Numbered from the stretch's first letter, positions 10,660-23,800 are shown. The stretch: 64,000 nucleotides of DNA from Lingula anatina (GCF_001039355.2 NW_019774147.1:1-64000), one strand, 5' to 3'. The notes: generated from the letters alone by a model not told the origin. A program made the numbers and translations.

Positions 10660-12579
10660 AAATCTCACCAACATTTGACAAAATAACTATGCAGGAACTG
10701 ATAATGATTGTGCAGTAAACATTTGTGTTATATCATTCTGTATAATGTCAGAACTTGGGGGTTCTCATCTACATATACCCGTCTGAGACTTGATGACACT
10801 GATGACAGTTCAAAACAAAATGCATAAGGACTAAAATGAGGTAGAGGTGTACTCCGACCATGAGAGTAGGGTGGGTGGTGCACGTGGCGCGTGCCATCCT
10901 CACTTTCTTTTTTTAAAACATTCATTTGCCGGTGCAGCGCTTTTGGTCGTCATCTACTCACGAAAATCGTGTTATTCCAACCGAATTTGAAATATTTTTA
11001 AAAACTCTGTGTTTATTTATATTTCTGAGCTAACAGAGGACTTTACCGCCATTGCAGAGATCGAAAAAGATAGATTTGTGTATGAAGTATAGTTCTAAAA
11101 ATCTGGTGTAATTCGCTTTAAATGCACTTCATTACATGTACATATAAATTCTATTTCAAATCTTCATAGCTTTGGATGAAATATGCAGCACCCCGTTTAC
11201 GAAACGATACATAATTATGGAACTTATTCTAAAGTTTTTAAACACAAAAAAGCCATTTGATTTTTTTATCAGCATGAAAAAGAGTAAAGTTGATCATAAA
11301 CCAGTGCAAGATCTGTTAGACTCTCATATATATATGTAAATGTAGATAGATCGACGAATCTTTAAACACTGATGAGGATGTTGTTGATATGCTTTTTGAA
11401 AAGCAAAGTTTGCTTTAATGATAGTACAGAAACGACATAAGTGCATACTATTAGGTCAAAAAAAAGTTCTCTCACTTCTATTATTATCAATTAAACTTAA
11501 TATTTATATTATTGCAACCTATTACATGTACTTCATAACTTTATATTCTGTGTATTAACGGTTTTTGTGTGAGTGGTGCTATTTGAAAAATTCTAATTTA
11601 TACCAGTTATAAAAAAGATCTAAACTTCCAAAAAACATGATTACTTTTTATGTAGTGGCTGGACCCACAGAAGTAGAGAGTGCATGCAAACAGCAGACGG
11701 GTTTCTGGCAAATTTAAGATACACAACGTACTTGTACAGGACGATACTCTCGTTTCAATCAGAACGTAAATGTTAATAAACTTTGACTCAACTTTTAATA
11801 CCAGAATGAACTTGTAAAATGCACAGATACGAGTAATAAATAACAATAATAATCATGATAATCATACCTAGACTATAAGTTAGATAAATTTGCTATTTAT
11901 CTTTTTCGGTGCATTGAGGTAATCTGTAAGGTGAAGTTAACATTTAATAAACGATGGAAGGTGCGTCAGTTTCTTTTCTGAAAAAAATAAATGTAATATC
12001 TATTATCACTTCATCACAATATGCATATACTTGAAGTTTTTCATAAAAAGATGCGGATGAACATGGGCCAATCAAATGATATCCTTTTATCGTTAAATAC
12101 TATAAGTTCGTGCAGCTCAAAGCATACATAATGTCCCTCTTAAATTGTGCGCTATATCTTTTGTATTAACAGTAAAGGGCAACTACTTCAGTAGTAGTTT
12201 CGTCTTTCCATATATACCGACCAATTTCAAATTTTAGGATTGAGAAATAAAGTTATAATTTAAAATTTAATGGCAAAAATTATAAAGAGTAATCCTATTT
12301 GTAGACGATGCATTTTTCAAAACCCTATTTTACAATATATTTCAGCCATTTCTTTAAATGCAACATTAGTGCGATAAATGCTGTCATTTCATTTTCCCAA
12401 AAGTCAATCTTCTTTGATCTATAAAATGAAATATAAAACAATTTACAAACGTCTCAAGTACTGCCAAGGTTACACTGTCTAGCGATCCATCTAACCGTTT
12501 CGACTGTACTACTCTCTGTAATATATTTTAATGAAGACCCACCTGCATAAACTGTGGGCAATGTTATTATTATTTTTTT
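10660..12579. other. Intergenic, 3' flank of Y1 with homology to the 3' flank of Y2
   Basis: No gene seen. The first ~800 bp match the flank of Y2: GCACGTG..GCGTGCC and CGGTGCAGC near 10,885-10,940 correspond to 27,455-27,510, and a TGCTTT(T)TGAAAAGCA segment near 11,390 to 27,872. This marks how far the duplication extends. The rest is AT-rich with no recognised feature. Confidence 0.5.
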
Positions 12580-15500
12580 TTATTTTAGGTCTGCCACGTC
12601 CACGAAGCGTGATAGGAAAGGCTCCAAGGTTGGCTTCATTTGTAAAGCTCGTTGAACTCCTGAATGTAGAAAAAGACATGATATAAACCAAAAACTTTGT
12701 TGTGTAATTTCAATGGTGCCATCGAAAACAAATAATTAAATCAGAACGCGATTTCTAGACCTTCTTCGTTGTGTTTTCAACGATGTCTCTAGAATTTATA
12801 TTAACTGAGATTTTTCCGCTCTAATAAAATTGCTGGAAATGGAGCTTTAACCTATAAAAAAAAAGCTCATTTTCTTAATAAGTCTGTTGAACATCCAGCA
12901 ATACATTTTACTGGTACGGTCCATTTGGAGAGATTGTCGTATTAAAGGTATACTATCCGCGTTTGAAAATTTTCCGAAGTCATTTTCTCTACGTTCACAT
13001 ATCTAAAAAAAGGTATAATTCTTTTTTAATTTTGAACTTCAAAACGGTAAAACCTCTTATACAGAAGTAACCTTTGTCGATATTTTTTTCTGAAATGTGC
13101 AGGTGCACATGGCAGATTAAGTCAGTGGCCAGTCATTTAAAACTAAATTATTCATTCAGAAATGTGGAAAACATCAAATCCAAGTGCAGGTGGGACTGGC
13201 CTAGCAATATTTGTTGAGCAGGAGAAAAATTGCTTTTCTTTCGTCAGCAATTTGATTTAAAAGGATAAAAAACATGACCTTATATTTAACGACTCACCCG
13301 ACAACATAGATTTCCCACCCCTTATGTCGTTCAGTTTGGCCTGTTTCTTCTCATCCCTTTTGAACTCTTCGTCCTGTAACTTCTGGTTGTGCAAGGCTCC
13401 CTGAAACTTTCCCATAACGCTATTTACAATGTCTTCATCAAGCCTGAAATGAATGAAAGACATAATATTGTCTCGGTTGGAATAATAATAATAATAATTA
13501 TTATTATTATTATGAATTAGGTAAATTTATTGGTGAAGAATACTCCTTTAACTTTATTTTCATTGCTTTATGCAACTTTTATTTTAATTCCAGTCTACAT
13601 ATACACGGTCGCGCAAATTGACAGATCCACGCTGAAAAGAATCCATCAAAAGTATACCCTCGAAAACGTCACATCTTATAATTTTGTGTTATAAAGTTCA
13701 TACAGTTATTTTGGTGTCCTTTTAAAGTAATTTTGAATGGAATTTCATTTTACAGGGCAGTTATCAGAAGAATACACGTCTGAGGGTACGGTACTGGTAT
13801 CTATTTCGGTAGAATACTTACACTGTGCAGAATCTGTAAATCGCACTATAATTGCACAATTACATTCTAAAATCAACAACAAAACACGATAATTTTAACG
13901 ATATGACTGATCCGTAAAAAAGTAAATAAATCAAAGGAGATCAATTACGTGGACAATATAACTTTCAAAATTTATAGGAAATAAATGCTGTAGCTTGAAG
14001 ATGATATACTGCTGCGGTGTAATCACATAAAATCGTCACATGGGTTAGATCACAATCACAATAGGGTTAGGTCATGCAAGGTCGTGTAAATATGGCGCAC
14101 GCATTTTGAAACCATCGTGTTTCATTTCTACTTTGCGAATTTACAAACATTTCGGGATTTTTAAACAAATTGCCAGCGAGCGTAAAAGTCAAACGTTCTT
14201 TGCAAAACATAAGTAGACAGCAGTTGATGAACTGTAAAGCCGCATTTTGCAACCAAAGAAAAACGTGGATATGCATTTTGCAACTGAAACGAATTTCATC
14301 CAAACCCAATATAGAGGTGCAAATGAAGTCACAGGCATGCTCTTAGAAATATTTAGTGCACAGATTGCAAACTATTTTGGTAATTTTAGAGTGCCACTTG
14401 AACAAGTTTATATCAAAGTTTCACTCTCCTGGAACCATGAATAATAGCAAGTCGTAAATGAAACATACGTTGCTGTCACAAATACAAAACGTCCAGCTGT
14501 GAAACGTTTCACTCACTTTGAAAATGCAATCATCACTGGTTTTGTTCTTTGATTTATCTCCTACAAGTAAAACATTGTAAAAAATATGATGATCTTCTGT
14601 ATAGAACAGTTAATTGTTTTTGAACGACTTTATTTAGCTTGTCATTGAATATAAAAAAAAAACTGGGGAAATACACCCTACCGACAGTAAGACAAGCATT
14701 GAATAAAGTATTTTTCCACTCGTGATCCAATTATTATATCAGAAAACGATCATAGAATCACAATTTACTTTTCGGTCAGCAACAGATAAAAATGTTTTTA
14801 TTGCACCAAGTACTAGGATAAAATGAAACTTTTTGACCTTTTTTCTAAGGCCCATACGTTACGTATAGTATTAGCTATGACGCAAAGTCCCTTGAGTTAC
14901 AATTTAAATATTTATAAAAACATCCTTACGTCATGTATAAGTTACTATGACTGAATCACAACAAAATATTTCGGCACGCGGTATAAAAATTGAAATTAAA
15001 TGAAACGTTACGTTACTGGAACATGTAAGTTATCATTTAGGACTATTTACATTATGTAAAGATATGGTATTGGTAAAAATAAAAATTAAATTAAAACCGA
15101 GACACTCGTGGATTTTTGTTCTATACACATACATGCTTTAAATTAATTCAATTTTATTTTTTGGACACTTCAGCATGTGAAATGCACCTCTATATTGGAT
15201 TTGGGCGATTTTACATCCAGGTTTGTTTTAATCACTGACACGTTATTTTTAACTTAAAAGCACTGTAGAGAAAATAGGAGGGGTAGGGACGAGATTATTT
15301 ATTTTCATTCAAAATTTTTACTTTTATGCAAGCAATATTTTATCAATTAGCCTCCCCCCCCCCTTGAACTTGTTATTCATTACGCTCCAAAACGTAATTT
15401 AAATTAAAAGGCCGCATTCTCAACGAATTGAGCCAGGCTTTACAAATCCTGAGAACTAAAAATGGCGTGAGATTTAATTACTGTAACCTGCAGGGACGAC

Positions 15501-18500
15501 GTGTGGGGAGGCGTGTGAGAGGCGGAGAGACTATTAAAAGATTACGCGGTTTTTCTTTCATGTACGTCCGCCATTTTTAGTTCTCAGGAATTTGTAAAGC
15601 CTGGCTCAATTCGTTGAGAATGCGGTCTAAGATCACTTGACCGGTTTTTGCTCATGCCATGTAATGCCAGATTGAGAACATTCAGCGACCTAGCTTTTCA
15701 AGTCTACCGACCAAATGAATGAAACATTTTCCCAATATACTTAAAAACTATTAAGTCTGAGGACAATTAAAACAAAAGAATTAAGAAATTAATTTTCAAA
15801 AAGTTTTATAACTGATTTGACTGTCTTTTTATTTTACATTGCACTATTTATTTTAACGTATTAACATTTTAACTGCCTATATATTTATTAACAGCGTACT
15901 ATATATTTTAATATCTTAATATCTTGACTGTTTATTTATTTATTGACTTTATTCATCTTTTAATGTTCTTTTTACCCCTGTTAAGTCTGCTGAACATTTT
16001 ATATGAATTTTAGACTATAAATAAATATTATTGTTAGTAGTAGTAGTAGTAGTAGTAGTAGTAAATCGACCCCACACCACCAGAGACTTGAAACTTTTGG
16101 GGTTAATTAACCATCAGGAAGTTAAAATCCTAAAAGTATTATATGTCTTTGATTGTTCCCGAGGGTGGATGGGTCTGTTTTACTTTATTCACGTTTTTCA
16201 CTTTATTCTTTGGTTGCAAAATGTGTGCGGTTGCAAAATGCGGCTCTACCAGTACTGCTACATTTTGCAACCGACCGTGTTTTGCAACCGGTTGCAAAAC
16301 GCGTTTGGTTAAAAAATGCAACTTTTCACAAGCCTATTCAGACTATAACAAAGCTTTAACAGAAGGTTGAGTTACACATTACAGATTAAATTCTTAGCCG
16401 TTAAGGGATTACTCATGCGCGAAATCTGCGCATATAGCAAAATATATGCAAATATGACAGTGCCACCTTAAATCAAAACTCACTTTCCAGCATTTGGTCC
16501 TTTCTCTCTCGGTTGTATTTCCGGGTTACCACGCAACAGCAGCTCAAGTACGTTGATAGCGTAACCATCGCAACGCGCTTGTGGCGCCGCTATGTCCTGA
16601 CGATGAGCAAGCCACAGGAGGGTTTTCTTTATCAGCTCCTCGGTGACCGAGGCGACGAACTCTTTCGGAGCTACCATCAGCTGTGTTTGCAGACAGACTA
16701 TCTCCGCTTCTATGATAGCTGTTATCTGAAGAAAATAATCATACCCAAATACCTTGGGCCTGCCCTTCAAACAAACTTAAAAGGTGGATGGCTAGTATTA
16801 ATGTTCAGTAGAGCAGTTGCATAAATAAGTGTGAAAATACTACACTGGTTTTACGGTTGACGAGCACATATAGAAGAAATTACTGAAAGGATCGAGTTAC
16901 AACCTGAAAAGAAATCATTGGTATATCGTATATACGACCATATTTTATTTATATATGTAAACGAATCGCCAAGCTTTTTGATCTTTATCAGAGTGACCTT
17001 CTACTGAGGTCCTACACTGTCAACAGAAAAACATGGCAGAATGTGGATTTGGAGGGAGATGTAAATACGTTAAGCCTTTTTTTTAATCTAATGCTGGGCT
17101 TACAGTTTTGTCTAGTTGCCGCCGTTGCATCTCCATTTGGGACACTTCACCCGGTCTTCTAAGAATACAGGTGAACTATGCTAATACGTGTTACGTTACC
17201 TGCAAGGAAGATAACGAATCACTCTGTCCCATGTGTTAACCAGGTGGAACTTCAGTCCCCCTGTTTGTTAATACTCGGTTGTTTTGCACTCTCATAACAC
17301 TGACCATTGCTTGGCCGTTCATGCAGTTTTTGAGGCTCAGAAATGTGGACGACACCTTCGTCCTCATCAGCAAGAGAGAATGTATTACTTATGCATAGGT
17401 TTCTTTGAACACCTCAATAACTGTGATAAAATAAGTTTATTTGTGTATGCACAGGAAGAAGCCAATAATGTGTCTCCGTAATGACTCTGTAGGAAAGATA
17501 AAGCTGAAGAATAACATCTACTGGAAACCCACCTCTACAAACTACTACTTAACCTCACAAACTTGGTGTCATCAGATCACTAAACTACCGGACATCTACC
17601 AGACCAAGTACAGAGGAAGGCATCGTTTCAGAAATGGACTACTAATACACAAGGTGTTGAAGAGGAGCTGTTACTCTGACTGGATGGGCATTCCCTTTGG
17701 CGGTACATCCCAAGGTAACAAAGCATATGGAGTCTGCCAACAAGTGTAATTTCAAAGTTAACATTCCTTTCGTACCGGGAGTTACAGACGAAATGAAGGG
17801 TCAGCTGAGGAAATGTCACGATGGTAGTGACTTTATCTTCCTGATTACGCAAGGTAAGAACTTAACAACTTTCATGTTCCTTCATATACTTGATTGTCAA
17901 TTCCTAACTACCTTATCTACATTTTCTGACTAGCTCACTTCCTACCCGTGGACATTCATTCTGCGTGCAAAACTACCATTCTGGATGTGGAAAAGGACTT
18001 GTTCATAAGGGGTGTAATTAACAGAATGATTTAAATGTAACGCTCGTCACAATCGCGGTCATTCAAATGTCGCTTGCACGAGAGCGTCTCAATAGTTTGA
18101 GGGTTCAATAGACAGAAAATTCGTAAATTTTTCTTCATTCACTTTGAATAAAATGGTCAGAAGGTTTGAAAGTCAATAAATCGTAGGCCAATTACTTCGA
18201 GGCTTTAGAAGTCAGAAGGTTTTTAAGTCCCCCAAAACCTATAAACATGTTCATTAGTTGAAAGGTTTATCAACACGCGTCTTTTTTACACGACTGAAGG
18301 GGTCTACCGATAAATCCCGCCCTGATAGATCCTTGTTCTCAGAGTGCATATTTGGTGGATATGAACGTGTGTGCAGCATTATATGATATGCATTTGTCAT
18401 GTTATTCTGGCAGTATGTGACGTTGATCTTCCCCCACCATCATGCTGGATCGTTAAGTGTGCGATTATATTAAGAGGGGGTGCGAAAAAACATATCGATA

Positions 18501-18572
18501 AGTTTACCGACCTTAACTTGTAATCGGCTCGACCGTAGCAAAAATTTAAGGTAGCATGTTTCAAATTTGTAT

Positions 18573-18603
<31 letters not shown>

Positions 18604-18835
18604 GGTGGTTGATAGTAAAATCTGTTTATGATAATGCAAATCTTCGAATTAATGCTCTGGTCTTTTTTCTCCAAAAAGATCTCCACATGGCATAAAATAC
18701 ATGCAGATGTATGTTCAATTTTTGCAAGCAAAAATAAATGAATGAATAAAAACATGAATAAATAAACAAATAAATGAATAAAGCAGAAATACAAATTAGA
18801 AATATGTTTTTCATGATATCTGCTTGTATGCTACA

Positions 18836-18879
<44 letters not shown>

Positions 18880-21072
18880 CAAATGAAGGAATTTTAACGC
18901 AAGTCGGCGCTTGTTTCCAAAAACAAAATTTGTTGCCCCAAACATATTTTAAAGGATAATCAAGTTGACTAGTGACCTAATGAGAGCAAATTGTAACAGA
19001 ATAAAAATCACAAGCAGGAAGAGCCCAATATATACAATGACCTGCAAAGCAAAATGCAGAAAACAAAACAAATAAAGGATTGCGTGACCCGTTTCCGCTA
19101 CTTTGATTGATTAAAACTTGGACGAATAAATTCGCGTCCAAGGTTAAAGGCGTCAGGAAGAAGGATAACATCGTTTAACATATAGACAAAATACAGACTT
19201 GACATTTAATATGGAATATTTCAGTTTCAAAGGTATGCCTTGGTAAAAAATCGTTCTTCTTTTTTTTAAACTCAGATCTCATATAAGATATGTGAATGAA
19301 GAAGCTTTTAGTCAGGTGTTTCGTTAGCAATTAATTGACTACCATGTCTTTTGCACTGCTGTATCTGGAGATACAAAATGGCCGCCAAGATGCTTATACA
19401 TTAATGTTGAAATGTTATAATATATTATTCCAATACAAAAGATAGGCAAAAAGCAGAGACTTCATGCTACTATGGTACATCAAAAGATGCCCCACATTTA
19501 TTTCCTTTACTAATTAAATAAAAACAAATATTTAAAAAATCCCCAATTCACTAAAAAAAAAGCAAAAATTGACCGCCATCTTAAATTTGCTGTCATCATG
19601 GAAAATTTCGATGTATGTGAAGTATAGCGCATTTCTTTTTCTACACATCTGAAATAATTTATAACTACCTCAAATTTAATGCATTTGAAATATTAAATTT
19701 TTTTGGTGGAGGTGTCAGAAATATCAATTTTCAACACCTGATATTACCATGGCAACAGCTCTGTAACTCACATCCACCTCCAGATTAACGGTAAACAAGC
19801 AGAAAATAAAATCTTAGAACCTAAGCTCTCAGAAAATCATAGTGAATAAAAATCACTAACTGGACTGAGTTGGTTTGAGATTATTAAAATTAATATTCTG
19901 TTTGAATAATATATTATATCAATTTTAGCAAGTGTGTAAAAGCATATTGGCGGCCATTTTGAATTTTGATATTCTTAGTATAATCTGAATTAACTCAAGT
20001 TTTTGAAAAAGGCCCTAGATTCATATTCAATGCATTAAAAGTAATAAAGAATGTAACATTGGATGTAAATTTGGCATATTTCCAGTTGGAACAGCCGTAT
20101 GTAAACGACATGTTTTAAGGCAGCCATTTTGGATTTCAAGATTTTACATCTCAATAAAGAGGTTTTAATTAAACAAACACTATAGGCAGAAAGTACAGAC
20201 TCTATTCCACACTAGTACAACAAAATATCTTCTATATTCCAATTCCCTAATAATTAAATAAAAACTCAAATATAAAAAAAATAAAATATTATTAGAAAAT
20301 AAAAGCTGAGGACCTAAACTTTTGGAAAACAATGTCTAAAAGTCACTGAGGGGTGTACAGTGGCCCATAGACTAAATAGTTTCTTTAATTTACTGGTCTT
20401 GGAGAGTTTTATCCTGTACTGAAGGACCAACATTTTACATCAAACCTTCATACGACTAATTTATCATCAGGCCCCAGTACTGGAATGCTTATAATGCCTG
20501 TATGCTAGTGTGAAAATTCCAGCACATTTGATATCTAGTAATCTGGATATCAACTCTTATGGTTTGTTTTGCTTATAGTAATTTGGCATCAAAATGCTAT
20601 AAAATCGTCAAAGAATAAATAAGAGTTTCAACACATTTTATGAAAGCAATCACTCAAGTGAATTAAGCTTAACTAACAATGACTATGTATCTAAACCATA
20701 TAACACGTGCAAGTAGCTGCTAGCGCGTGCACACACGCACGTACACACACACACATACACACACAAGAAATAATCTCACGTCCGTCCTGGCTTTGTGTTT
20801 CTGGCTAGGGAGGCTGATCTTAGAGCGCAAAGATGTGACAAATCCCCCCGTTTCTCCTTGATCTCGGGCCTCGAGCTCCTCAATCATACCCATGTTTTGT
20901 TCATAGACATCGTACAGCATTTGTTTACAAGCTGAAAACGGGATAGAAATGCATTATCGTTATCACTTTCATTATTTCCTAATTATGGCAAAAGAATGCT
21001 ACTATCATATCCTCAGCTTATCCACAAGAGAATACATTGGAAAAAAAACTGACGAAAAAACATACATTATTC

Positions 21073-21105
<33 letters not shown>

Positions 21106-22019
21106 TATTAATAATTAATTGATTAAAATATTGCAACATTCAGTAGTGAGGGCATGGTGGGCTTATATCACCTTGAAGCGAACGTAGCTGCTGCCTCTGC
21201 GCCTGCGTGCTGAGACTATGGTGTTGAGTTTGGCCATCATGTTCCATGCACTCTTCCTCATGGTGAGGCTGAAATAACGAAATTCTTGTCACTTTTTGTC
21301 GATCAGAGAAATAGTCTTACGAATGGAAATTACACACACGCGTTCAATAAAAAAACTTCGCCCGCGCAAAGTTTGCCACGGCTCTCGAAGTTGCTGCCGG
21401 ATAGGATATGAGACACTAAATCAGCGGCGGACATCAGATGCCCTTACAAATGTAGTAAATCTTTAACAATCACTGTCTAATTTGAATATTTCTGTACAAT
21501 GTTATACACCTGCACGGAGTGAGGAGTGTCGATTCAATACTCTTGGCGTTTTGTGACCAAAATTTTACGTTCTTTTTTTTTTTTTGGAATATATTAAAAT
21601 GTTTATCTATATAAATATCATTTATAACCCATAACATATATCAATTGTTTGGCACCTGCTATTTTTCAATGTCTAGATTTAATTTCCTTTATATTGCAAA
21701 AATCTGAGATGCTCAACAGTCAATTATCAGTCAAGTTAACTTTGGAGAGAATAGTAAATGAATAACATTGTAACATTTTATAGCACCATCTTACCCTAAA
21801 GTGATGTCATGCAAGTAAACTTACTTGATAAGTTGCAGAAGCATGTTGCCCTTGTCCGTAACCCCTTGCTCCAGCCGCGTAGTCTGTCGATCTACCACGA
21901 TAACCATATTCTTGCATTCTGTCAGTCTCCATCTGCTCTCCTGTTCTTTGGTTAGTCATATTTTGGTGCTGTCTATCACGTCCATTCCTTCTGGTACCAG
22001 TTTGCCCTCGGTGAGCCAT
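12580..22019 (-). CDS. Gene X2: paralogue of X1 (6 exons), unrecognised family
   Basis: Exons 22019-21825, 21268-21172, 20931-20780, 16725-16484, 13443-13298 and 12659-12580 join to 912 nt (303 aa). The start is MAHRGQTGTRRNGRDRQ. The N-terminal exon is rich in Arg, Gly, Tyr and Gln (YGYRGRSTDYAAGARGYGQG) and probably disordered. The remaining exons match X1 one for one, with the same phases: QAQRQQLRSLQG, KQMLYDVYEQNMGMIEELEA, LMVAPKEFVASVTEELIKKT, QDEEFKRDEKKQAKLNDIRG and the end FVDVADLK. X2 lacks the extra exon 2 of X1. All donors are GT. Introns are much larger than in X1: that between exons 3 and 4 is 4 kb and holds a Penelope relic, and that between exons 4 and 5 is 3 kb and holds a MITE. 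Conserved exon sequence with diverged introns argues for purifying selection. Function unknown. Confidence 0.75.
13482..13514. repeat. (AAT)n(ATT)n palindromic microsatellite
   Basis: A run of AAT followed by ATT units forms a perfect self-complementary tract in the X2 intron upstream of exon 5. Confidence 0.85.
14297..15203. repeat. Short inverted repeat pair in X2 intron
   Basis: CCAAACCCAATATAGAGGTG near 14,299 reappears inverted near 15,180 (CACCTCTATATTGGATTTGG). About 22 bp match on each side. It may be a foldback element or chance relics of one; no target-site duplication was identified. Confidence 0.35.
15412..15625. mobile_element. MITE with ~56-bp terminal inverted repeats
   Basis: 15412-15467 (beginning CCGCATTCTCAACGAATTGA, ending AAATGGCG) is the reverse complement of 15569-15625 apart from one single-base insertion. 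The ~100-bp centre is unrelated and non-coding. This is a non-autonomous DNA transposon inside an X2 intron. No clear target-site duplication was seen; the inner flanks are TTAAAAGG on the left and GGTCTAA on the right. Confidence 0.85.
16034..16062. repeat. (TAG)n microsatellite
   Basis: Nine to ten TAG units within an X2 intron. Confidence 0.9.
16205..16320. repeat. GGTTGCAAAATG inverted/direct motif cluster
   Basis: The words GGTTGCAAAATG and CATTTTGCAACC occur alternately at least five times, making several short hairpins. A related word (GCATTTTGCAAC) recurs at 14,240-14,290 in the same intron. No coding support. Confidence 0.5.
17310..17860 (+). mobile_element. Decayed Penelope-like element reverse transcriptase fragment
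   Basis: Across several frames the motifs of a PLE reverse transcriptase appear in the right order. First NVDDTFVLISKRE (the catalytic (Y)VDDTF box) near 17,340. Then FFEHLNNCDKISLFVYAQEE near 17,402, matching the HLN...I.FT.E.E pattern. Then KIKLKNNIYWKPTSTNYYL near 17,500, matching the vYrKPThTd.YL box. Then NIPFVPGVTDEMKGQLRKC near 17,762, matching iPYv.GvSE..rR. At least two frameshifts and internal stops separate them, so the element is dead. It lies on the plus strand inside a minus-strand intron of X2. The GIY-YIG endonuclease was not seen. Confidence 0.6.
18571..18604. repeat. (TTTA)n microsatellite
   Basis: Eight or so TTTA units. A complementary (AAAT/GAAT)n tract follows at 18,730-18,783, so the two could pair. 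Confidence 0.85.
18839..18876. repeat. (CT)n microsatellite
   Basis: About 18 CT units in the large intron of X2. Confidence 0.95.
19340..20350. repeat. Diverged tandem repeat with CCGCCAT/GCCATTTT words
   Basis: Sequence near 19,450-19,540 (ending CTAATTAAATAAAAACAAAT) is repeated with divergence near 20,185-20,280. Words like GGCCGCC, ACCGCCATCTT, GGCGGCCATTTTGAA and GGCAGCCATTTTGGA recur at about 19,378, 19,571, 19,950 and 20,122. This is probably an old dispersed repeat. No coding sequence is seen. Confidence 0.5.
20722..20764. repeat. (CA)n/(GT)n microsatellite near X2 exon 3 donor
   Basis: CA-rich alternating tract. On the gene strand it is a GT tract starting ~10 nt after the GTGAGA donor of X2 exon 3, at the position homologous to the CT tract in X1. 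Confidence 0.85.
21078..21106. repeat. (ATA)n microsatellite
   Basis: Nine or ten AAT units in the intron between X2 exons 2 and 3. Confidence 0.9.
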
Positions 22020-22574
22020 TCTTTCAACAACGTCTAAAACAAAATCACACAAGCGGGTTGGTTATAAGAAACTTACAGAGCAAAATGTGCACGTTGAGTG
22101 GATAGGCTAAGGTTTGGTACTGGTATTTATGCACGTGCGAAACGAAAATATTCCAAACCGTTATCCACAGACTCTTTGCGCCTTAACAAAATAATCCTCA
22201 TCGTCCTTGAACTTCCAAAGATCGATCTACAATGTGTCTTATGGCACTCCCTACATGCACCAGATAATGACATTGTTGTCGAATCACTGCTATTGGCTGA
22301 TGGTAAGTGGACTTTGTGTCGTTTGTCTCCTTGTTGGTTAAAATGTGAATATTACCAATCACGAGTGCTGATGTGACAAGAAATTAGAATTTTCTTTTGA
22401 GAAGCGCATGATTGTTGAAAAGTCCCATTTTAGACTTTGAAGAGAAATGAATGTTTTAAAACACATTTTAAAGATTCAAATACTAAATGTCAAAGCAAAC
22501 GTTACGAGTTACGACTTGGTGTCAAGAATGATCCAGATAGAATGTACATATGCATTGGCTGTAACAATCTATTG

Positions 22575-22635
22575 TTGAAGTGTTGTATACTGAAGTGCCT
22601 GTGCTCAATGTCTAGTTATCCTAATAGGTAGCAAG
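22575..22635 (+). pseudogene. Decayed copy of Y exon 1 (after promoter unit 1)
   Basis: Reads ...GTATACTGAAGTGCCTGTGC...CCTAATAGGTAGCAAGAAC, aligning with Y1 exon 1 (CTGAAGTGCCCATGTCCTGT...CCCAACAGGTAAGTAAGAAC). The start codon, one cysteine codon and the donor consensus (GTAGCA instead of GTAAGT) are damaged. Confidence 0.55.
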
Positions 22636-23734
22636 AACATTCGCACTGTTATTCGGACTCGGAAAGAGACAGAAGAAAAGAGAATAGAGTAGAATAGGCG
22701 ACAATCTATACTTGCATACGCTGATTTGTCTTAAACATCTTAAAACTATCCTTATCACCACATTATAGTCAAAAATATTCAAATTTCAAAAGCAAAAAAA
22801 TACAAGTCAAAAATGTGTTACACGTGAACAATAATAAACCATCTTCGTCCTTGAACATCCAAAGTTCGATCTACAGTATGTCGTATGACACTCCCTACAT
22901 GCACCAGATTATGACATTGTTGTTGAGTCACTGCCATTGGCTGATGGTAAGTGGACTTTGTATCGTTCGTCTCCTTGTTAGTTTAAAATATGATGATTTC
23001 CAATCAAGAGTGCTGATGTGATAAGAAATAAGAATTTTCTTCCAAGAAGAACATTATTCTTGAAAAATCCTCTCCTAGAGTTTAAATGGATTAGGTTCAT
23101 GTATCACAATAAATGCATTGTTAACAACCTATAGAAAGAAAATAAATTCGTTTTAACTTGAAAACAGCGATTATTAGAATTATTCTGGCATCTATGTCTT
23201 CCAATAGACTACGTGACCTCCGTAAATTGCTATACCTACATAACAATCTCTTAAGAAATTATAACAAAAACCAAACTTTTTAGAAAAAAACACGGTCTAA
23301 CTATGACATTGTTGTCGAGTCACTGCTATTGGCTGATGGTGAGTGAACTTTGTATCGTTCGTCTCCTTAAAATATGATGATTAGCAGTCACGAGTGCTGA
23401 TGTGATAAGAAATTGGAATTTTCTTCCGAGAAGAATATTATTCCTGCAAAATCCTATACTAGGGTTTGAATGGATGACAACTGTTCATATGAGGTTCATA
23501 TTGCACAATAAATACATGTGTACATTGTAAATAACTCAAAAATATAAAATAAAATCTACTTTAACACCAAAACAGCGCTTATCGGAATTATTCGGGAATC
23601 AGACCCCATGGGCATTCAAAGATGGCTCTACCTCATTTCTTAAAAGATTATTACAAACAACAAACTTGATGGTGTCAAGAATAATCCAGATTAGGACAAA
23701 CATAAAAAAGCATGTACATGTTACTTTCGGTTTG

Positions 23735-23800
23735 AAAATAATTCAAGTGGTGTCTACTGTGGTGACCATGCCCTTTGTCCAGTTTAGGTAGCAAGAACAA
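23735..23800 (+). pseudogene. Decayed copy of Y exon 1 (after promoter unit 3)
   Basis: Contains GTGACCATGCCCTTTGTCCA then TTTAGGTAGCAAGAACAATCG, matching the end of Y exon 1 and its intron start. No start codon in frame and a weak donor. Confidence 0.45.
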
